From Pararhizobium sp. (GTDB lineage Bacteria > Pseudomonadota > Alphaproteobacteria > Rhizobiales > Rhizobiaceae), in the NCBI GenBank assembly GCA_017794825.1, contig CP051237.1, positions 2,046,001 to 2,110,000 on the forward strand: 64,000 nucleotides of DNA, written 5' to 3'. Below the pieces are notes generated by a model. The model worked only from the letters and a program-made list of their open reading frames with translations. It was not told the DNA's origin and did no database searches. The position numbers and the translations under genes are program-made. Numbering within the stretch: position 1 is the stretch's first letter; each line of letters starts with the position of its first letter. This document shows positions 35,713 through 43,739 of the stretch, piece by piece.

Positions 35713-37338
35713 ATGTCCGATCCGGTTTTCATTGGCGTGGATGTCGGAACCGGCAGCGCACGCGCGGGCGTATTCGACGCCGATGGCGCGCTGCTCGCCA
35801 GCCATAAGCACGACATCCGCATCTGGCGTGAAACCGGAGACATCGCCGAGCAGTCGTCGGACGATATCTGGTCAGCCGTCTGCGTCTCGGTTCGCGCAGC
35901 CCTGAAGGAAGCCGATATAGCCCGTGACAGGGTGGCGGGCATCGGTTTCGACGCCGCATGTTCGCTGGTCGTGCTTGATACGGACATGAAGCCGTTGAGC
36001 GTCAGCCGGTCCGGCGATCATGCTCGCAATGTCATCGTGTGGATGGACCATCGCGCCGTTGAACAGGCGGACCGGATCAACGCCCTCGGCCACCGGGTTC
36101 TCGATTATGTCGGAGGGCGGATTTCGCCGGAAATGCAGACGCCGAAGCTGCTTTGGCTCAAAGAAAACATGCCGGAGACATACCATCGCGCCGGTCAGTT
36201 TTTCGACCTGCCGGATTTCCTGACCTGGGCCGCCACCGGCTCGCTGGCGCGTTCGGCATGCACGGTCACCTGCAAATGGACCTACCTCGCCCATGAGGGC
36301 GCATGGGATTCAAGCTACTTCACAGAGATCGGGCTGGGCGAGTTACCCGGAGAGAACTACGCCCGTATCGGGCAGGAAATCCTCTCGCCCGGCGCGCCGC
36401 TCAGCAACGGTCTCACGCAAGAAGCGGCCGACGCGCTTGGACTGCTCGCCGGCACGGCGGTCGGAGCCGGCCTGATCGACGCCCATGCCGGAGGCGTAGG
36501 CACTGTCGGTGCGGATCACGCCGCCGGTCCGGAACGGACGATGGCGTATGTCTTCGGCACGTCCGCCTGCACGATGTCCTCTTCAAGCGAGGCGCATTTC
36601 GTACCCGGAGTATGGGGACCGTACTTCTCCGCCATGGTTCCGGGACTGTGGCTGAGCGAAGGCGGACAGTCTGCGGCGGGCGAAGCGATCGCCCATCTCA
36701 TTGCGACGCACCCGGCGCGGGCCGAGGCCGAAGCCCTGGCCGAGGCGGCGGGCGATACCGTGCAAGGCTATCTCCTGGCTGAGGTCGAGCGCAGGCATCC
36801 TGAGGCAAGCGCAGCCGTAAAACTGGCAGGAAGTCGCATTGTCGTGCCCGATTTCCTGGGCAATCGCGCGCCCTACGCGGATCCGCTCGCCACCGCTGTC
36901 ATATCGGGACTAACGCTGGAAAACGGGCTCGAAGATCTCATCGCGTCCTATGTGGCCGCTGTTCTCGGCGTCGGGTACGGGCTTCGCAAGATTCTCGATA
37001 CCCAGAGCGTGCACGGCGTGACGCCCGGCGTGGTGGTTCTGAGCGGAGGCGCTGCGGAAAGCGATACGATCAAGCAGCTTCTGGCCGACGCCTGCGGACG
37101 GCCGGTGCTTTCGACGACATCCCCTGCTCCCGTGCTTCTCGGAGCCGCCATGCTTGGCGCAATTGCTTCCGGTCATCAGCCGACCCTGCAGGACTCCATG
37201 CGCACAATGTCGCATGTCGGTGCGCGATTCGAACCAGTCGACGGGCGAATTGCGGCGATCCATGCCGAGCGTCTGAAAGCGTATGACGCATTTCAGGACA
37301 CGGAGCGCGCTTTGCGCGCCGGTCTATCATCCATTTAG
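35713..37338 (+). CDS. FGGY-family carbohydrate kinase, D-ribulokinase-like
   Basis: 541 aa from ATG 35713, 2 bp after the SDR stop; the longer frame back to 35047 runs through the SDR gene and is false. It shows the N-terminal phosphate loop IGVDVGTGSARAGVFD, WMDHRAVEQADRI, a GTSACTM loop and VPGLWLSEGGQSAAGEAI. The C-terminal FGGY-type adenosine segment VVLSGGAAESDTIKQLLAD is also present. Sequence features fit the ribulokinase group of FGGY kinases. It probably phosphorylates the ketose released by the operon dehydrogenases. Confidence 0.87.
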   Translation: MSDPVFIGVDVGTGSARAGVFDADGALLASHKHDIRIWRETGDIAEQSSDDIWSAVCVSVRAALKEADIARDRVAGIGFDAACSLVVLDTDMKPLSVSRSGDHARNVIVWMDHRAVEQADRINALGHRVLDYVGGRISPEMQTPKLLWLKENMPETYHRAGQFFDLPDFLTWAATGSLARSACTVTCKWTYLAHEGAWDSSYFTEIGLGELPGENYARIGQEILSPGAPLSNGLTQEAADALGLLAGTAVGAGLIDAHAGGVGTVGADHAAGPERTMAYVFGTSACTMSSSSEAHFVPGVWGPYFSAMVPGLWLSEGGQSAAGEAIAHLIATHPARAEAEALAEAAGDTVQGYLLAEVERRHPEASAAVKLAGSRIVVPDFLGNRAPYADPLATAVISGLTLENGLEDLIASYVAAVLGVGYGLRKILDTQSVHGVTPGVVVLSGGAAESDTIKQLLADACGRPVLSTTSPAPVLLGAAMLGAIASGHQPTLQDSMRTMSHVGARFEPVDGRIAAIHAERLKAYDAFQDTERALRAGLSSI

Positions 37339-37352
37339 CACGGGAGGCGAGA

Positions 37353-38201
37353 ATGCAGGGTTTCGGTGTTCACACAAGCATGTGGACAATGCACTGGGAC
37401 CGGGACGGGGCCGAGGTCACGATTCCGTCGGCGGCGCGCTACGGTATTGATTTCATCGAAATCGCGCTGCTTGATACCTCGATCGTCGACGCGGCGCACA
37501 CACTTTCTCTGCTGGAAAAGCACGATATGCGGGCCGTGTGCTCGCTTGGTTTGCCGAAGGAGAACTGGTGCTCGGTCAATCCCGAAGGCGCGATCGCGCA
37601 TCTCAAAGACGCAATGGACACCGCCAAGGCGATGGGAGCCGAGGCTCTGTCCGGCGTGACCTTCGGCGGTATCGGCGAGCGCACCGGGGTTCCGCCGACC
37701 CGGCATGAATACGACAATGTCGCACGGGCGCTGGAGGAGGCCGCCAGGCACGCCAGGCGTCTCGGCATCGGTTTCGGGATCGAGCCGGTTAACCGATACG
37801 AGAATCATCTGATAAATACGGCATGGCAGGCTCGCGACATGATCGAGAGTATCGGCGCCGACAACATCTTCATCCACCTCGACACATACCATATGAATAT
37901 CGAGGAAAAGGGGATCGCCAACGGCATACTCGATGCGCGCGACCACCTTCGTTACATCCACCTGTCGGAAAGCGACCGCGGAACGCCTGGGGAAGGATGT
38001 TGCGACTGGGACGCAGTGTTCGGCGCGCTGGCGGCGATCGGGTATACCGGCGGTATGGCGATGGAAAGCTTTATCAACATGCCCCCGCAACTCGCTTATG
38101 GTTTGTCCGTCTGGCGTCCGGTAGCCGAAAGTTTCGAAGACGTGATGGACCGCGGCCTGCCATTCCTCCGAAACAAGGCCCGTCAATACCGTCTGATCTG
38201 A
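37353..38201 (+). CDS. Sugar isomerase/epimerase, D-tagatose/D-psicose 3-epimerase-like TIM barrel
   Basis: 282 aa, xylose-isomerase-like barrel. Metal ligands and ketose-epimerase motifs are visible: IEPVNRYE near 145, HLDTYHMNIEEK near 176, and the last-strand glutamate in MAMESF near 230. The DTYHMNIEE string is the hallmark of D-tagatose 3-epimerase/D-psicose 3-epimerase enzymes, which invert C3 of free ketoses. It is last of the sugar operon, 14 bp after the kinase. With a 3-hexuloisomerase-like neighbour it points to chemistry at C3 of a rare ketose. Confidence 0.85.
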   Translation: MQGFGVHTSMWTMHWDRDGAEVTIPSAARYGIDFIEIALLDTSIVDAAHTLSLLEKHDMRAVCSLGLPKENWCSVNPEGAIAHLKDAMDTAKAMGAEALSGVTFGGIGERTGVPPTRHEYDNVARALEEAARHARRLGIGFGIEPVNRYENHLINTAWQARDMIESIGADNIFIHLDTYHMNIEEKGIANGILDARDHLRYIHLSESDRGTPGEGCCDWDAVFGALAAIGYTGGMAMESFINMPPQLAYGLSVWRPVAESFEDVMDRGLPFLRNKARQYRLI

Positions 38202-38336
38202 AACCCGCGCAATCGATCGCGACGTGAAAGCCTGATCAGCTCTGTTGCCGTCGGGAGCCGGATGACGGTAATAAGATTCGCGGTGAACTTCACAGGCCCA
38301 ACCGCGTTCGTGTGAAATTTTTAGGCAAACAGGAAA

Positions 38337-39011
38337 ATGAAAAAAACGTGGATCGACGGTTTCGCGGGGCTGAGCCGGCTGCCGACCGACATTCGCGCGC
38401 AACTTGAATCCGGTAGCAAGATCATCAGGGTCCCGGCCGGAACCCAGATTTTTGCGCCCGGCCAGTCATCCGACAATCTGCTGCTGCTGCTCGAAGGCAC
38501 AGTCAGGGTGCAACAGAAATCTGAAACAGGGCGCGAAGTATTCCTTTATCGTGTGCATGCCGGAGAAAGCTGCGTGCTGACGACTGCCTGTATGCTGGCC
38601 CATCAAGAGTACTCTGCGGACGGGATAGCGGAAACCGATGTTTCCGCCGTCGCCATTCCGCGGACGACATTCGATGATCTCGTTGCACAATCAAAGACGT
38701 TCCGGGATTTCGTATTCGCAGCCTATTCCAAACGAATAACCGACCTCTTCACTCTCATTGACGACATCGTGTTTCAGCGAGTGGATGTTCGCCTGGCTTC
38801 GCGCCTTCTGGAGCTGGCGAATCAGGATGATGTTGTTTTCGCCACGCACGCAGTGCTCGCCACCGAACTCGGAACGGCGCGCGAAGTGATTTCCAGGATC
38901 CTGTCGGAGTTTCAACGCCGGGGATGGATCGAACAGTCCCGCGGCGAGGTGCGCCTCACAGGACGCTCCGGACTTGCGCGACTGGTCAAGTCGTCCGGCG
39001 CACATCGCTGA
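38337..39011 (+). CDS. Crp/Fnr-family regulator with a two-cysteine (C79/C85) sensor motif
   Basis: A 224-aa Crp/Fnr protein: cNMP-binding-like beta roll (about 25-115), long dimer helix, and C-terminal HTH (THAVLATELGTAREVISRILSEFQRRGWIEQ). The only two cysteines are C79 and C85 in GESCVLTTACML, a C-x5-C pair where cAMP would bind in Crp. There is no Fnr-type iron-sulfur cysteine cluster. It is followed by YeeE/YedE, persulfide-dioxygenase-like and SulP genes, so a thiol or per/polysulfide switch is a good inference. Such modules more often carry an ArsR-type BigR/SqrR. Confidence 0.85.
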   Translation: MKKTWIDGFAGLSRLPTDIRAQLESGSKIIRVPAGTQIFAPGQSSDNLLLLLEGTVRVQQKSETGREVFLYRVHAGESCVLTTACMLAHQEYSADGIAETDVSAVAIPRTTFDDLVAQSKTFRDFVFAAYSKRITDLFTLIDDIVFQRVDVRLASRLLELANQDDVVFATHAVLATELGTAREVISRILSEFQRRGWIEQSRGEVRLTGRSGLARLVKSSGAHR

Positions 39012-39032
39012 TCAGCCTCGGCGATCCGTTTT

Positions 39033-39045
39033 GTGACTATGTCAC
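39033..39045. promoter_or_regulatory. Candidate operator GTGAC-TAT-GTCAC upstream of the sulfur-handling genes
   Basis: A perfect 5+5 palindrome (39033-39037 / 39041-39045) in the 93-bp gap between the Crp/Fnr gene and the DUF2892 gene. It resembles a Crp/Fnr-type TGTGA-TCACA site but with one base less in the spacer. A second short palindrome, GTGAA-C-TTCAC (38283-38293), lies upstream of the regulator itself. Both are candidates for autoregulation. Confidence 0.5.
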
Positions 39046-39104
39046 CGACGCCACACGCGACGCCGTGCGATAATCCGCGCACTGGTTTTCGATGGAGTGC
39101 GTAC

Positions 39105-39317
39105 ATGCTCACAAATATGGGAAGGTTCGATCGGATCTTGCGTCTCGTCATTGCAGCAGCGCTGCTCTTTGGCGCATTCGGCGCGGCGTCGCCAATTTCA
39201 GGCGCCCTGTTCTGGATCGCGGTGATTGTCGCCGTCGTATTCGTGGTCACGGCGCTGGCGGGCTTTTGCCCGCTTTACCGGATTGTCGGTTTGAACACCT
39301 GCCGGACTGTCAAATGA
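39105..39317 (+). CDS. DUF2892 (YgaP-like) small inner-membrane protein
   Basis: A 70-aa protein with two transmembrane helices and the family tail GFCPLYRIVGLNTCR, whose two cysteines flank the second helix end. The ATG at 39105 is preceded by GGAG. DUF2892 domains occur as the C-terminal part of the rhodanese YgaP and as free proteins in sulfide-detoxification operons. A role in moving or sheltering sulfane sulfur at the membrane is likely but unproven. Its stop overlaps the ATG of the next gene (ATGA). Confidence 0.85.
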   Translation: MLTNMGRFDRILRLVIAAALLFGAFGAASPISGALFWIAVIVAVVFVVTALAGFCPLYRIVGLNTCRTVK

Positions 39318-39748
39318 TCGAGACCGCATTCACGCCCTGGGCGTCGCTGGCGGGCGGCGTCCTGATTGGAATCGCCTCGACCCTCCTGATGCTTTTTATC
39401 GGTCGCATTATGGGAGCCACGGGCATTCTTGCCGGGCTGTTCCAACCGTCGTCCGCAAGCGATTTCGCATGGCGCGCAACGCTATTGGCCGGCATGGTCA
39501 CAGGTCCCGCGGTCGTCTGGCTGTTTTCGGGCAAAATGCCCGCCGTCGAGACGCCGATGTCCACCGTCGCGCTTGTTGTCGGCGGCCTGATCGTTGGCGT
39601 TGGCGTATTTTTGGGATCCGGCTGCACATCCGGGCACGGCGTTTGCGGTATGGCGCGTCTCAGCCCGCGGTCCATCGTTGCGACGCTGACATTCATGACA
39701 TTCACCTTCGCCACCGTCTTCGTCATCCGCCACATGATCGGCGCCTGA
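39314..39748 (+). CDS. YeeE/YedE-family (sulfur transport) membrane protein
   Basis: 144 aa with about four membrane helices and the hallmark SGCTSGHGVCGMARLSPRS, whose cysteines form the sulfur relay of the YeeE/YedE (PF04143) family. YeeE is a thiosulfate importer. The short tandem forms next to persulfide dioxygenases are thought to move thiosulfate, sulfite or sulfane sulfur. The start ATG 39314 overlaps the DUF2892 stop. The partner gene follows after 4 bp, so the two half-length proteins probably assemble together. Confidence 0.88.
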   Translation: MIETAFTPWASLAGGVLIGIASTLLMLFIGRIMGATGILAGLFQPSSASDFAWRATLLAGMVTGPAVVWLFSGKMPAVETPMSTVALVVGGLIVGVGVFLGSGCTSGHGVCGMARLSPRSIVATLTFMTFTFATVFVIRHMIGA

Positions 39749-39752
39749 GCCC

Positions 39753-40208
39753 ATGAAACTGATTACAACCTATCTGATCGGCGTCGTCTTCGGCGTCGGA
39801 ATTTCAATCTCCGGCATGGCCAACCCTGCGAAAGTGCTGAATTTCTTCGACTTGGCGGGCCATTGGGATCCATCGCTGATCCTCGTCATGGGCGGGGCTC
39901 TCGCAACCACGTTCATCGGCTACAAACTGGTGTTCGGACGCAGCGCCCCTGTCTTCGAGCCGAATTTCAATCTGCCCGGATCGCGCGTCATCGATGCGAA
40001 ACTTGTCGGCGGTTCGGCCATCTTCGGAATTGGCTGGGGCATATCGGGCTTCTGCCCAGGCGGCGCCCTGCCAGCCCTTGGAACCGGTCGCTGGGAAGTC
40101 TTCGCCTTTACAATCGCGCTGGTGGCGGGAATCTTCCTTGCCAGGCTCCTGCCAAACGTCGGCGCGCGCCAGGAAGAGAAAGACGCTCGGATCCAGTCGT
40201 CATCATAA
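39753..40208 (+). CDS. YeeE/YedE-related membrane protein, second half (DUF6691 type)
   Basis: 151 aa, about four membrane helices, with the family motifs GISISGMANPAKVLNFFD and WGISGFCPGGALPALGTG; the single cysteine in GFCPGG corresponds to the sulfur-binding residue of this half. It is tightly linked to the preceding YeeE/YedE gene and to the persulfide-dioxygenase-like gene 14 bp downstream. The two halves together match the pair found in bigR/blh-type operons. Confidence 0.88.
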   Translation: MKLITTYLIGVVFGVGISISGMANPAKVLNFFDLAGHWDPSLILVMGGALATTFIGYKLVFGRSAPVFEPNFNLPGSRVIDAKLVGGSAIFGIGWGISGFCPGGALPALGTGRWEVFAFTIALVAGIFLARLLPNVGARQEEKDARIQSSS

Positions 40209-40222
40209 AGAGGAAACAAAAA

Positions 40223-41146
40223 ATGCAATTCCACCCGGCATCCTCCAAGCCCGGCAGCCCGAATGTCGCCGCTTTCTACGAAAGCGCCAGTGGATCATGG
40301 CAATACGTGGCCTGGTGCCCGCAGACACGCAAAACGGTGATCATCGATCCCGTTCTGGATTTCGATCCCGCCGCCGGCGCGACATGGACCTACAGCGCTG
40401 ACGAAATTCTGGCGTATGTTGCAAGCGAAAACCTTCTTGTTGAATGGGTTCTCGACACCCATCCCCACGCCGATCACTTTTCATCCGCCAACTACATCAA
40501 GGAAAAACTGGGCGACGTGCCCCGGCAGGCGATCGGCAAACGGGTGCTGAAGGTTCAGGAAATCTGGTCGGATATGTATGCGGACGACAGTTTGCAGGAT
40601 CATCCCGAATACTGGGACCAGCTCTTCGAGCCGGGCGACAGTTTCACCGTTGGCAATTGCAGGATCGATGTCACGCTTTCAACAGGTCACACCCTGGCCT
40701 CCGTCACGTACACGATGGGCGACGCGGTTTTCGCGCATGATACGTTCATGATGCCCGACAGTGGCACGTCCCGTTGCGACTTTCCTGGCGGCTCCTCCGC
40801 CGAAATGTGGGAAACGCTGCAGGAGATCCTGGCCAATCCGGGAGACAGCCGGATTTTCGTTGGCCACGATTATTGCAAGGGCGGACGCGAGGAAGCATGC
40901 ATGGCCACAGTTGCAGAACACAAGGCGTCGAACATACACGTCAAGGATGGCGTCAGCCGCGAGGAGTATATCGAAACCCGCGATACCCGCGATGCAACGC
41001 TGCCCTTGCCGAACCGGATGCTCTACGCGCTTCAGGTGAATATTCGCGGCGGTCGGCTTCCGGAAGAAGATGCGAATGGCCGCGCGGTTCTGAGCGTGCC
41101 GCTCAACCGATTCACCTCGAAACTTGCAAAGACATACGGCTCTTAA
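40223..41146 (+). CDS. MBL-fold persulfide dioxygenase-like hydrolase (ETHE1/Blh type)
   Basis: 307-aa metallo-beta-lactamase-fold protein. It has a single-iron type site: DTHPHADHFSSA near 76, the histidine in STGHTLAS, the aspartate in VFAHDTFM and the histidine in FVGHDYC. This is the Blh/ETHE1-like family that oxidises glutathione persulfide to sulfite. No rhodanese domain is fused. ATG 40223 with AGAGG upstream is the start. Its place behind the YeeE/YedE pair and before SulP supports a sulfide-oxidation role. Confidence 0.88.
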   Translation: MQFHPASSKPGSPNVAAFYESASGSWQYVAWCPQTRKTVIIDPVLDFDPAAGATWTYSADEILAYVASENLLVEWVLDTHPHADHFSSANYIKEKLGDVPRQAIGKRVLKVQEIWSDMYADDSLQDHPEYWDQLFEPGDSFTVGNCRIDVTLSTGHTLASVTYTMGDAVFAHDTFMMPDSGTSRCDFPGGSSAEMWETLQEILANPGDSRIFVGHDYCKGGREEACMATVAEHKASNIHVKDGVSREEYIETRDTRDATLPLPNRMLYALQVNIRGGRLPEEDANGRAVLSVPLNRFTSKLAKTYGS

Positions 41147-41257
41147 GGCGACATGACAGCGGCCGGGTAGGTTCACATCTCAGGGTCCGAACGGCCTTCT
41201 CGTCCGTCACCCCGTTTGGATTGCTCCCTTGAATCGTCATATTCGCGGAGACGCAGA

Positions 41258-43012
41258 ATGATCGATCAGCTCCGCCGCCACGTCCCCATTTTCGACTGGG
41301 CGCGAACCTATAACCGGAAGACATTCTCCAACGACCTCGTCGCGGCGGTCATCGTGACCATCATGCTGATCCCGCAATCGCTCGCCTACGCCATGCTGGC
41401 AGGCCTTCCGCCCGAGGCGGGCATATACGCCTCGATTGTTCCCATTATCCTTTACGCGATATTTGGCACGAGCCGCGCGCTGGCTGTCGGGCCGGTCGCC
41501 GTCGTCTCTCTCCTGACGGCGTCGGCGATCGGTCAGGTCGCGGATCAGGGCACGGCCGGTTACGCCGCCGCCGCGCTTACACTGGCGTTCGTTTCGGGCG
41601 GTTTTCTACTGTTGCTGGGCGTGTTCCGGCTCGGTTTCCTGGCCAATTTTCTCAGTCATCCGGTTATCGCCGGCTTTATTACCGCTTCAGGCATTCTGAT
41701 TGCGACGAGCCAGTTGAAACACATTCTGGGCGTCAGCGCCGATGGGCGCACGCTGCCCGAGATGCTGGTCTCCATTGTCCCGCATCTCTCTCAAGTCAAC
41801 AGCATCACCCTTGTCATCGGGGCGCTGGCGACCGGCTTTCTGTTCTGGATCCGCAAAAATCTCAAACCGGCGCTGAAAAAACTCGGCGCGCCGGATCTTC
41901 TCACCGAGATCTTCACGAAAGCCGGTCCGGTCGCCGCCGTTGTGGCGACGACGATTGCCGTCTGGGGATTCAATTTGGCCGATCGGGGCGTAAAAATCGT
42001 CGGCGAAGTTCCCCAAAGCATGCCGCCGTTCACTCTTCCGGATTTTTCGCCCGCCCTGCTGGAGGCGCTGCTCGCGCCCGCGATCCTCATCTCGATCATC
42101 GGCTTTGTCGAAAGCGTCTCGGTCGCGCAGACCCTGGCCGCCAAGAAACGCCAGAGGATCAATCCGGACCAGGAACTGATCGGCCTCGGCGCCGCCAATC
42201 TCGGCGCAGCGTTTACAGGCGGCTATCCGGTCACCGGCGGCTTCGCCCGGTCGGTGGTCAATTTCGACGCCGGGGCCGAAACGCCCGCAGCAGGCGCGTT
42301 CACAGCCGTCGGTCTTACAATCGCCGCCATAGCGCTGACGCCGCTGGTCTACTTTCTCCCGAATGCGACGCTTGCAGCCACGATCATCGTCGCGGTGCTT
42401 GGTCTCGTTGACCTGTCGATCCTGAAAAAGACCTGGAACTATTCTCGCGCTGATTTCACGGCGGTCGCCGCGACGATCGTGCTCACCCTGGGTCTGGGAG
42501 TCGAACTGGGCGTCGCGGCCGGCGTCGCGATTTCGGTGCTCCTTCAACTCTACAAGACATCGCGTCCGCATGTCGCCGAGGTGGGGCTCGTTCCCGGCAC
42601 CCAGCACTTCCGCAACATTCTGCGCCACGATGTCGAGACCGATCCAACCCTCCTTACGCTTCGCGTGGATGAAAGCCTGTATTTCGTGAACGCCCGATTT
42701 CTCGAGGAAATGATCGAGAGGCGCATTGTAGACGGCAGCGCTGTCCGCAACGTCGTGCTCATGTTTTCCGCCGTCAACGAGGTGGATTACTCCGCCCTCG
42801 AAAGCCTTGAATCCATCAACCATCGCCTGGGAGAAATGGAAATTGGCCTGCATCTCTCCGAGGTCAAAGGGCCAGTGATGGATCGGCTGAAACGATCACG
42901 ATTTATCGACCAGCTGAATGGTCGAGTTTTTCTGTCTCAATATGACGCCTGGACTGCTCTTGCGACCGAGCCGGTACCGGACGCCGTCAAACACGCCCGG
43001 ATCAGGATCTGA
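41258..43012 (+). CDS. SulP-family anion transporter with STAS domain
   Basis: 584 aa. The N-terminal SulP signature is VAAVIVTIMLIPQSLAYAMLAGLPPEAG (residues about 28-55), followed by some 10-14 membrane helices. A cytoplasmic STAS domain spans about 455-565 (LRVDESLYFVNARFLEEMI, SAVNEVDYSALESLE). ATG 41258 is preferred to 41216 for the conserved start and spacing. SulP proteins carry sulfate, bicarbonate or related anions. Here it probably handles sulfate or sulfite at the end of the sulfide-oxidation operon, 111 bp after the dioxygenase. Confidence 0.9.
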   Translation: MIDQLRRHVPIFDWARTYNRKTFSNDLVAAVIVTIMLIPQSLAYAMLAGLPPEAGIYASIVPIILYAIFGTSRALAVGPVAVVSLLTASAIGQVADQGTAGYAAAALTLAFVSGGFLLLLGVFRLGFLANFLSHPVIAGFITASGILIATSQLKHILGVSADGRTLPEMLVSIVPHLSQVNSITLVIGALATGFLFWIRKNLKPALKKLGAPDLLTEIFTKAGPVAAVVATTIAVWGFNLADRGVKIVGEVPQSMPPFTLPDFSPALLEALLAPAILISIIGFVESVSVAQTLAAKKRQRINPDQELIGLGAANLGAAFTGGYPVTGGFARSVVNFDAGAETPAAGAFTAVGLTIAAIALTPLVYFLPNATLAATIIVAVLGLVDLSILKKTWNYSRADFTAVAATIVLTLGLGVELGVAAGVAISVLLQLYKTSRPHVAEVGLVPGTQHFRNILRHDVETDPTLLTLRVDESLYFVNARFLEEMIERRIVDGSAVRNVVLMFSAVNEVDYSALESLESINHRLGEMEIGLHLSEVKGPVMDRLKRSRFIDQLNGRVFLSQYDAWTALATEPVPDAVKHARIRI

Positions 43013-43023
43013 AATTCACCTTG

Positions 43024-43038
43024 CTACGCGTCGCGTAG
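43024..43038. other. Perfect palindrome between convergent genes
   Basis: CTACGCG-T-CGCGTAG (43024-43038), 12 bases after the sulP stop and 57 before the end of the convergent oxidoreductase gene. It could fold as a six-pair hairpin with a three-base loop, but no T-run follows on either strand. It may be a weak terminator or a protein site. Confidence 0.4.
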
Positions 43039-43094
43039 TCGTCACGATACAAAATCACGGCAATGTCAGCCGCTGACTTGAATGGCGCCGTCCA

Positions 43095-43739
43095 TCAAGC
43101 AAGCCGCGAAGAATCGATGACGTGGCGCCCCGGTTTTCCCTCTACGATCGCGTCCACGAGAGCCTTGGCCACGCGGTCCGGCCGGCTGATCCGCCAGCGT
43201 GGCGGAAGAACGGGTCCGAGCAGACCCAGGACGAGCTTGCCCGCCTCCTCGGCCAGGCGCCGCTCGGATCGTACGCCGCCAAGAAGTCCGGGGCGAACGA
43301 AGGTCAGGGACGCGTATCCAATCTTTTCGAGGTCGCGCTCAAGTTCCCCTTTGGTGCGCAGATAGTAGGAGCGCGAAGACGCATCGGCGCCAAGCGATGA
43401 GGTCAGCGCGAAGCGCTTTGCGCCGCTCTCGTGCGCCGTTCGGGCCATGGCCATGTTCAGACCGTAATCGACTTCCCGGAACGCTTCCGGCGAGCCGGCA
43501 ATCTTCTGGGTGGCGCCCAGAGCGGAGATCACGCCGTCCACGGCGAACCAGTCGGTTCCCGATAGCAAATCGCGGAGTTCTGCGACCGGGTTGATCAGCT
43601 TCGGGTGCGCTGGCAGAGGACGGCGTGTCAAAGCGACAACTTCAGCGAAGCACTCTTCGCCCAGCGCCAGTTCCAGAACATGTTTGCCGACAACGCCGGT
43701 GGACCCGATCAGCAGGACGCGCAGGTTTTCTTTCTTCAT
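43095..43739 (-). CDS. NAD(P)H-binding atypical SDR (HTATIP2/NmrA-like)
   Basis: 214 aa from ATG 43739 (AGGAAATGCTCC upstream). A single Rossmann domain with VLLIGSTGVVGKHVLELAL at residues 7-25, GVISALGATQKIAGS, and the SDR-type ALTSSLGADASSRSYYLRTKGELE, where Tyr-x3-Lys is replaced by the YLRTKGE variant typical of this group. It probably acts as a redox-cofactor-binding reductase or sensor. It is transcribed toward sulP and not obviously part of any operon. Confidence 0.8.
   Translation of the reverse strand: MKKENLRVLLIGSTGVVGKHVLELALGEECFAEVVALTRRPLPAHPKLINPVAELRDLLSGTDWFAVDGVISALGATQKIAGSPEAFREVDYGLNMAMARTAHESGAKRFALTSSLGADASSRSYYLRTKGELERDLEKIGYASLTFVRPGLLGGVRSERRLAEEAGKLVLGLLGPVLPPRWRISRPDRVAKALVDAIVEGKPGRHVIDSSRLA

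Noticed and set aside
35047..37338. 763-codon frame read as an SDR-kinase fusion
   Set aside because: The first 222 codons are out of frame with the SDR gene they overlap. The kinase has its own ATG at 35713.
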